Source: Deltaproteobacteria bacterium (lineage in GTDB: Bacteria; Desulfobacterota; Desulfobacteria; Desulfobacterales; ETH-SRB1). Taken from it: a DNA stretch of 11,547 bases. Where the stretch lies: assembly GCA_003647525.1 (NCBI GenBank), contig QMMZ01000023.1, positions 1 through 11,547 of the forward strand, read 5' to 3'. Below are positions 6,994 through 11,547 of this stretch, one piece after another; position 1 is the stretch's first letter, and every line of letters begins with the position of its first letter. Under the pieces are notes generated by a model. The model saw only the letters and a program-made list of their open reading frames with translations, did no database searches and was not told the origin of the DNA. Made by a program: the position numbers and the translations under genes.

Positions 6994-6999
6994 AAGGAG
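6994..6999 (+). promoter_or_regulatory. Shine-Dalgarno AAGGAG that fixes the start of the 81-residue gene
   Basis: AAGGAG ends six bases before ATG 7006. The open frame extends upstream to a GTG at 6907, which would overlap the transporter gene, but only ATG 7006 has a good ribosome site. Confidence 0.8.
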
Positions 7000-7005
7000 T
7001 TATTA

Positions 7006-7251
7006 ATGGATATATCCGGAAACTGGAAAAACTTATATGACCAGCTAAATAACAGCGATGAACCCGTAATAATTCTTACGGATGAAGAAATTCAATTCAA
7101 TATTGTTGAAAGCGAAGACAATATAAGGCCTTATCCTCTTGATTTTGCTGATTCTTCATACAGCATTAGAAAAATGGCGCAGGATGCAGGATATGGTGTC
7201 TCTGTGCATCCTCTCAATAAAAGAGTAAAAATATTCTCAAAAACTCCATAG
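7006..7251 (+). CDS. Small acidic soluble protein of unknown function (81 aa)
   Basis: I do not recognise the family. The 81-residue product starts MDISGNWKNLYDQL. It has a short hydrophobic strand with acidic flanks (EPVIILTDEEIQFNIVES), no membrane segment or signal peptide, no cysteine, and a more basic C-terminus (HPLNKRVKIFSKTP). It is placed between an SLC13 and a BASS transporter gene on the same strand, 76 bases after the former and 46 before the latter. A strong AAGGAG ribosome site six bases before the ATG argues that it is a real gene and translated independently of its upstream neighbour. A role accessory to the transporters is only a guess from position. Confidence 0.7.
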   Translation: MDISGNWKNLYDQLNNSDEPVIILTDEEIQFNIVESEDNIRPYPLDFADSSYSIRKMAQDAGYGVSVHPLNKRVKIFSKTP

Positions 7252-7283
7252 AAGACATAGCACTTTTAGGTTATATAATTTCT

Positions 7284-7290
7284 AAGAGGA
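7284..7290 (+). promoter_or_regulatory. Shine-Dalgarno AAGAGGA supporting a TTG start
   Basis: AAGAGGA lies seven bases before TTG 7298. In that frame a TAA at 7283-7285 excludes any upstream start, and the next ATG would remove the first membrane helix, so initiation at TTG is the only reading that keeps the family's N-terminus. Confidence 0.75.
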
Positions 7291-7297
7291 ATTTCAA

Positions 7298-8218
7298 TTG
7301 TTCAACCGTTTTCTGAATCTCTTCAACAGGCTCTTTGTCGTCTGGGTTATTCTTGGTGGGCTTGCAGCATACTTTTTCCCGGGATTTTTTCTTCCTCTGA
7401 AAAAATACATGGAAGTCTTTTTCGGCGTTACTATGTTTGGTATCGGCATGGTATTAAAGCCACAGGACTTTGTAAATATATTTAAAAATTTCAAGGTAGT
7501 TATTATTGGAGTTATTTCACAATTCAGCATTATGCCTATATCGGCTTTTATTGTTTCCAAAGTTTTTTCATTTCCCAAAGAATTTTCTTTAGGTCTTATT
7601 CTCACGGGCTCAGCTCCTGGCGCTATGGCAAGCAATGTGCTAAGCTATCTCGCAGGTGCAGATGTTGCGTATTCAGTATCTTTAACTACAGTATCAACTG
7701 TGCTCGCACCAGTTTTAACACCTTTTTTAACTCTTTTGCTGGCACAAACTTTTTTTGAAATTCCATTCTGGAACATGTTTATAAGTGTATGCAAGATGGT
7801 TCTAATCCCTCTGTTTTTCGGGATTTTAATAAAGCGAATTTTCGCAAAAAAAATAGAACCCATTCAAAGACTTTTTCCGGCAATATCTACTACATTTATT
7901 GTTTTTATATGTGCGCTGGTAATTGCTCTAAATAAAGAATATCTGTTAAAAATTAATTCCTGGATATTTATTGCAACCATTATATTGAATTCATCAGGAC
8001 TGTTTTTGGGCTACATGGTAGGAAAAGTTTTCAACTTTGATAAGCTGAAAAGACGAGCCTTATCAATTGAAATAGGCATGCAGAATGCAGGCCTGGGCAG
8101 TGTACTTGCAATAAAACACTTTAACGAAAAAGTTGCACTGCCGGCTGTTATTTTTGTGTTTATCTGTATCTTCAGTGCCTCCATACTAGTACAGATCTGG
8201 TCTAAAGATGGAGGTTAA
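7298..8218 (+). CDS. BASS-family (bile acid:sodium symporter-like) transporter
   Basis: A 306-residue inner-membrane protein with about nine to ten hydrophobic segments, the usual size for bacterial BASS-family members. Diagnostic stretches are GVTMFGIGMVLKPQDF (about 43-58), SAPGAMASNVLSYLAGADVA (about 105-124), whose Ser-Asn-Val corresponds to a sodium-site region, SVSLTTVSTVLAPVLTPF (about 126-143), and EIGMQNAGLGSVLA (about 257-270), the second sodium-site helix. Bacterial relatives move organic acids such as pantothenate precursors rather than bile salts, so the substrate is open. Translation starts at TTG 7298, as set out in the ribosome-site entry. The stop lies six bases before the cstA ATG, and the ribosome site of cstA (GGAGG 8210-8214) is inside this gene's end, so the two are co-translated. 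Confidence 0.9.
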   Translation: MFNRFLNLFNRLFVVWVILGGLAAYFFPGFFLPLKKYMEVFFGVTMFGIGMVLKPQDFVNIFKNFKVVIIGVISQFSIMPISAFIVSKVFSFPKEFSLGLILTGSAPGAMASNVLSYLAGADVAYSVSLTTVSTVLAPVLTPFLTLLLAQTFFEIPFWNMFISVCKMVLIPLFFGILIKRIFAKKIEPIQRLFPAISTTFIVFICALVIALNKEYLLKINSWIFIATIILNSSGLFLGYMVGKVFNFDKLKRRALSIEIGMQNAGLGSVLAIKHFNEKVALPAVIFVFICIFSASILVQIWSKDGG

Positions 8219-8224
8219 GCAGTT

Positions 8225-9916
8225 ATGAACTCAATGTTTTTGGCCGGCGGCGTGGCGGCTTTGTATATAATTGCCTATCATACTTACGGCAAGTTTCTGG
8301 GACGAAAGATTTTCAAACTGAACCCTGAAGCCATCTGCCCCAGCAGGGAATTTCAGGATAATGTTGATTTTGTCCCTTCCAAGAAACAAATTCTGTTCGG
8401 ACATCATTTTACTTCCATTGCAGGTACGGGCCCGATCGTAGGTCCCGCAATTGCTATTATCTGGGGCTGGGTTCCTGCATTGATATGGATACTTTTAGGT
8501 TCTATTTTTATGGGGGCCGTGCATGACTTTGGAGCACTGGTAATCTCCCTGCGCAATCAAGGCCGAAGTATCGGCGATCTTGCTTCAGATGTTATCAATC
8601 AAAGAGTGCGCACTCTTTTTTTACTCATAATCTTTTTAGAACTCTTAATAGTTGTAGCTATTTTCGGAATGGTCATAGCACTCGTTTTTAACATGTATCC
8701 CCAGGCTGTAATTCCTGTCTGGCTCCAGATCCCCATTGCCGTCTGGCTTGGACACATGATTTACAAAAAAGGTGCTCCGCCGTTTCCAATGAGCATCATC
8801 GCCGTCATACTGATGTATCTTACCATAATAATAGGCACTCATTTCCCTTTTAAGATGCCGGCCATCTTCGGCCTGAGTCCGGTAGCATTGTGGGTAGTTG
8901 TACTGCTTATTTATGCATATATTGCATCTATACTGCCGGTTCAGACCCTGCTGCAACCCAGAGATTACATTAACTCCCATCAGTTAATCATTGCAATGGG
9001 TTTGCTGGCTATCGGCATTATTATTACAAAACCGACTGTTGTGGCACCTGCTGTTAATTTAACGCCTCAGGGAGCGCCGCCTGTTCTGCCCATGATTTTT
9101 GTCGTAGTTGCATGCGGCGCCATATCGGGCTTCCATTCTTTAGTCTCGTCAGGCACTTCATCAAAACAATGTGAAAATGAAACCAACTCACTTTCTATAG
9201 GCTTTGGCGGAATGCTTATGGAGGGCATGCTTGCAGTTTTTGTTCTAATCGCATGTGGAGCGGGATTAGCATTAGGTTTTAGCGAGGAAGGAGAAACATT
9301 TGTCGGAGCCGCAGCCTTTGCTCATCATTACTCGAGCTGGGCTGCTGCATCCGGACTCGGATCTAAGATAGGTGCATTTGTGACCGGCTCAGCTAATATG
9401 ATTGAAAAAATTGGCATTCCATACGATTTGACAATTACAATAATGGGTGTGTTCGTAGTTTCTTTTGCCGCGACCAGCCTTGATACCGCTACCAGATTAC
9501 AGCGCTACATAATTTCTGAATTAAGCACGGCATGGAAAATGCCGGTTTTTGCAAGAAAACATCCGGCTACTATTATAGCGGTTGGAACCGCGCTTGTCCT
9601 TGCTTTCTATAACGGCAACGGCAAGGGAGCCCTTATTCTATGGCCCCTGTTTGGATCGGTTAATCAACTGCTGGCAGGGCTGGCACTTCTATTAATTACT
9701 GTGTATCTTGCCCGTAAAAAGGTTCAAATTATATATAGCATGATTCCCATGGTATTCATGCTGCTTATAACCGGATGGGCTATGCTCATTAATCTTAACA
9801 AATTCTTTATTACTTCAAACTGGTTGCTGTTATGCATAGGACTGGCGGTTTTTTTCCTTGAAATATGGATGGTAGTTGAAAGCACGCTGGTGTTGAAAAG
9901 TCTAAAAAGTCTATAG
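8225..9916 (+). CDS. cstA: CstA-family carbon starvation protein (pyruvate/peptide transporter)
   Basis: A 563-residue polytopic inner-membrane protein. CstA signatures: an N-terminal helix ending in YGKFLGRKIFKLNP, the family motif GHHFTSIAGTGPIVGPAIA (59-77), HDFGALVISLRNQGRSIGD (100-118), HSLVSSGTSSKQ, and the late SFAATSLDTATRLQRYI segment. Known members (CstA, BtsT) import pyruvate, and some import peptides, under carbon limitation. Length matches the shorter CstA class rather than the roughly 700-residue E. coli form. It is the last gene of the transporter run, six bases after the BASS gene. It ends only nine bases from the end of the convergent HD-GYP regulator. No transcription terminator with a clear GC stem lies between them. 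Confidence 0.93.
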   Translation: MNSMFLAGGVAALYIIAYHTYGKFLGRKIFKLNPEAICPSREFQDNVDFVPSKKQILFGHHFTSIAGTGPIVGPAIAIIWGWVPALIWILLGSIFMGAVHDFGALVISLRNQGRSIGDLASDVINQRVRTLFLLIIFLELLIVVAIFGMVIALVFNMYPQAVIPVWLQIPIAVWLGHMIYKKGAPPFPMSIIAVILMYLTIIIGTHFPFKMPAIFGLSPVALWVVVLLIYAYIASILPVQTLLQPRDYINSHQLIIAMGLLAIGIIITKPTVVAPAVNLTPQGAPPVLPMIFVVVACGAISGFHSLVSSGTSSKQCENETNSLSIGFGGMLMEGMLAVFVLIACGAGLALGFSEEGETFVGAAAFAHHYSSWAAASGLGSKIGAFVTGSANMIEKIGIPYDLTITIMGVFVVSFAATSLDTATRLQRYIISELSTAWKMPVFARKHPATIIAVGTALVLAFYNGNGKGALILWPLFGSVNQLLAGLALLLITVYLARKKVQIIYSMIPMVFMLLITGWAMLINLNKFFITSNWLLLCIGLAVFFLEIWMVVESTLVLKSLKSL

Positions 9917-9925
9917 CGGCTGGAT

Positions 9926-10933
9926 CTATTTAAATTTAAATTTTTTCTCTTTAAAAATTCTCAAACACGCATTTACTACTTCAGTGTCATACAATTTACC
10001 TTTATTGGTTGAGATCTCTTCTAAGGCTTTATCAATACCGAGGGCAGGCCTGTAAGGCCGATGAGATGCCATGGCTTCAACAACATCCGCAGCCCCCAGG
10101 ATTTTAGCCTCAATTAGTATTTCTTTACCTAAAAGCCCATTAGGATATCCGGAACTATCAATTCTTTCGTGATGTTGAAGAATGATTTGAGAAATAGGCC
10201 ATGGAAATTTTATTGAGTTCAATATATCGTAACCGACTTGAGAGTGATTTTTAATAAGCTCAAATTCCGTTTTACTTAATCGACCGGGCTTACTGAGAAT
10301 CTCTACAGGAATTGCTATTTTGCCGATATCATGCAGCACCCCGGCTATACGAATCCCCATTATCTTATCTTCTGAAAAACCCATTTCCTTTGCTGTGGCA
10401 CTGACCAGATCAGACACCCGTTGCTGATGGCCGGATGTATATGGATCCCTATATTCAACGGTCATTGTCAAGGCGAAAATAGTCCCTTTCAGTGTTTCTT
10501 GTAATTCAGCGGTGCGTTCTTCCACCTTCTGTTCCAGGTTACTGCGGTAAGTTCGATCTGCAATTTCAAGCTCTCGACGACGCAGGGAATTACGGATGTT
10601 AATGATCATCTCGTTAGCGTTAAAAGGCTTAATCATATACCCATAAATCCCTACCTCAAGGGCTGTTTCGGCAATTTCTGGATCATCTACTGCTGTCACC
10701 ATCATTGTTGCTGTATCCGGATATTCGGCCGCAACATATCGGATGAAATCAATACCGGACTCTCCAGGCATAGCTACATCGCATAAGATCAGCTCGAAAT
10801 TCCGATCTTTAATGAATTTACGGGCATCTGCCGCATTAGTAGCCAGGGTGCATTCGTATCCGGCCCTTAAAAGCATCCGGCTTAAAAGGTGCCGGACGGA
10901 CTCTTCATCATCTACAACCAGGATATTAATCAT
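9926..10933 (-). CDS. REC-HD-GYP response regulator, predicted cyclic di-GMP phosphodiesterase
   Basis: A 335-residue cytoplasmic response regulator. An N-terminal receiver domain has acid pair Asp8-Asp9, phospho-acceptor Asp52 in LILCDVAMPG and Lys102 in YMIKPF. A short coiled linker (about 115-148, KVEERTAELQ) leads to a C-terminal HD-GYP domain. Metal-site residues appear intact: His169 in TSGHQQRVS, the HD pair His201-Asp202 in LHDIGKIAIP, His230 in IKNHSQVG, and His254-His255. The GYP loop reads HHERIDSSGYP, with Ser where Gly is more usual before SGYP. The family hydrolyses cyclic di-GMP to pGpG or GMP, so phosphorylation would lower the second messenger. AAGGAG eight bases before the ATG supports the start. 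The kinase gene upstream on the same strand ends 84 bases away and is the likely cognate phosphodonor. Confidence 0.93.
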   Translation of the reverse strand: MINILVVDDEESVRHLLSRMLLRAGYECTLATNAADARKFIKDRNFELILCDVAMPGESGIDFIRYVAAEYPDTATMMVTAVDDPEIAETALEVGIYGYMIKPFNANEMIINIRNSLRRRELEIADRTYRSNLEQKVEERTAELQETLKGTIFALTMTVEYRDPYTSGHQQRVSDLVSATAKEMGFSEDKIMGIRIAGVLHDIGKIAIPVEILSKPGRLSKTEFELIKNHSQVGYDILNSIKFPWPISQIILQHHERIDSSGYPNGLLGKEILIEAKILGAADVVEAMASHRPYRPALGIDKALEEISTNKGKLYDTEVVNACLRIFKEKKFKFK

Positions 10934-11017
10934 TCTCGTTACTCCTTACTATCGATTATCACTGTTTCTGTAGAGGTGATTCATTCCCATCTACCTTGTA
11001 TGCGGTTATCTTCTTAT

Positions 11018-11547
11018 TCACTCATCCAGCACCTTACGCACCTTGCACACCAAACCTTTCGGTGTAAAAGGCTTTTCAAGGAAATGCAGCCCCGGCTCCA
11101 GAACACCGTGATGCACAATTGCGTTGTCCGTGTATCCTGACATATAAATCACCTTCATCTGTGGGTTGAGAGGCTGCAGCCGTTTTGCTGCTTCCCTGCC
11201 GCCCATCTTTGGCATTACCACATCAGTTATCATCAGATCAATCTGACCATCATGCTCCTTGCAGAGCATCAGGGCATCTTCGCCATTTTCAGCATCCAGG
11301 ACCCTATACCCATAGCCCTGGAGAGCTTTTTGCGCAAAATTTCGGAGCAAATCATTATCTTCTACAATCAAAACAGTCTCGGAACCGCCGGGATCATCCA
11401 CATGGGTTTGTTCTTTTTTCTCCAGGTCAGTATCCTTTTTCACTTCTGACAGATAGACCTTGAATGTGGTTCCCTGTGCAGGTTCGCTGTAAACCCAGAT
11501 AAAGCCATTGTTTTGCTTGACAATGCCGTAAACTGTGGACAGGCCCA
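11018..11547 (-). CDS. Hybrid sensor histidine kinase, C-terminal part (ATPase end plus receiver)
   Basis: The frame is open to the window edge, giving 175 residues of the 3' end. It begins in the ATP-binding domain at GLSTVYGIVKQNNGFIWVYS (residues 1-20), the G2-box helix of HATPase_c, followed by SEPAQGTTFKVYLSEV. An acidic hydrophilic linker (about 36-54) joins a receiver domain with Glu-Asp in LIVEDND, phospho-acceptor Asp108 in LMITDVVMPKMGG, the Ser/Thr switch region in VIYMSGYTDN, and Lys158 in FLEKPFTPKG. The GTG at 11441-11443 is internal, not a start. The sensor and HisKA part lie outside the window, so the signal is unknown. It is followed by the REC-HD-GYP gene on the same strand, together a probable phosphorelay controlling cyclic di-GMP. 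Confidence 0.92.
   Translation of the reverse strand, partial: GLSTVYGIVKQNNGFIWVYSEPAQGTTFKVYLSEVKKDTDLEKKEQTHVDDPGGSETVLIVEDNDLLRNFAQKALQGYGYRVLDAENGEDALMLCKEHDGQIDLMITDVVMPKMGGREAAKRLQPLNPQMKVIYMSGYTDNAIVHHGVLEPGLHFLEKPFTPKGLVCKVRKVLDE

Noticed and set aside
7294..7635. Minus-strand open frame opposite the BASS transporter
   Set aside because: It is antisense to a well-supported membrane protein and its translation is low in recognisable structure.
9939..9959. AATTTTT...AAAAATT hairpin at the end of the convergent genes
   Set aside because: It is purely A-T and lies in the coding end of the HD-GYP gene (lysine/phenylalanine codons), so it is explained by coding sequence.
11018..11443. 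A free-standing 141-residue single-domain receiver gene starting at GTG 11443
   Set aside because: The frame continues upstream to the window edge with a clear histidine kinase ATPase end, so this is the receiver of a hybrid kinase.

Overview
The window reads as a chromosomal segment of a moderately AT-rich Gram-negative anaerobe, most likely a sulfate-reducing Desulfobacterota (Desulfobacterales-like). This rests on the gene mix: an H-NOX/kinase pair, an OleD-type reductase, a stand-alone PocR domain, and a cluster of organic-acid transporters with CstA. It is an inference; there is no rRNA or marker gene. No tRNA, CRISPR, insertion sequence or phage gene was found.

Layout. (1) 1-2012, plus strand: the C-terminal part of a heme-nitric oxide/oxygen binding (H-NOX) sensor, followed closely by a soluble hybrid histidine kinase with two receiver domains and no sensor domain of its own. 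This is the classic H-NOX/HnoK arrangement. (2) 2013-2319: a gap of about 300 bases with no supported gene and a weak terminator candidate at its start. (3) 2320-3369: an extended SDR closely resembling OleD (2-alkyl-3-oxoalkanoate reductase), without oleA, oleB or oleC beside it. (4) 3449-4669: a two-gene unit, a stand-alone PocR sensory domain and an unrecognised 238-residue soluble protein. (5) 4762-9916: a tightly packed plus-strand run of DUF72, an SLC13/DASS anion transporter, an 81-residue small protein, a BASS-family (bile acid:sodium symporter-like) transporter, and CstA. It looks like an uptake module for small organic acids. (6) 9926-11547, minus strand, convergent with cstA: the C-terminus of a hybrid histidine kinase, then a REC-HD-GYP response regulator predicted to degrade cyclic di-GMP.

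Most interesting observation. The H-NOX frame meets a TGA at 256-258, exactly where zinc-binding H-NOX proteins such as that of Shewanella oneidensis have a conserved cysteine (HxxCM..G...C). The 16 codons after the TGA continue the family's C-terminus in the same frame up to TAG at 307-309, 11 bases before the kinase ATG. The other three expected cluster ligands (Cys61, His83, Cys94 of the partial protein) are present with the exact spacing. So the TGA is either a selenocysteine codon at the redox/zinc site of an H-NOX protein, which I do not know to be described, or a very recent nonsense change. A 10-bp hairpin begins directly after the TGA. It is suggestive of a bacterial SECIS but does not clearly match the canonical model.
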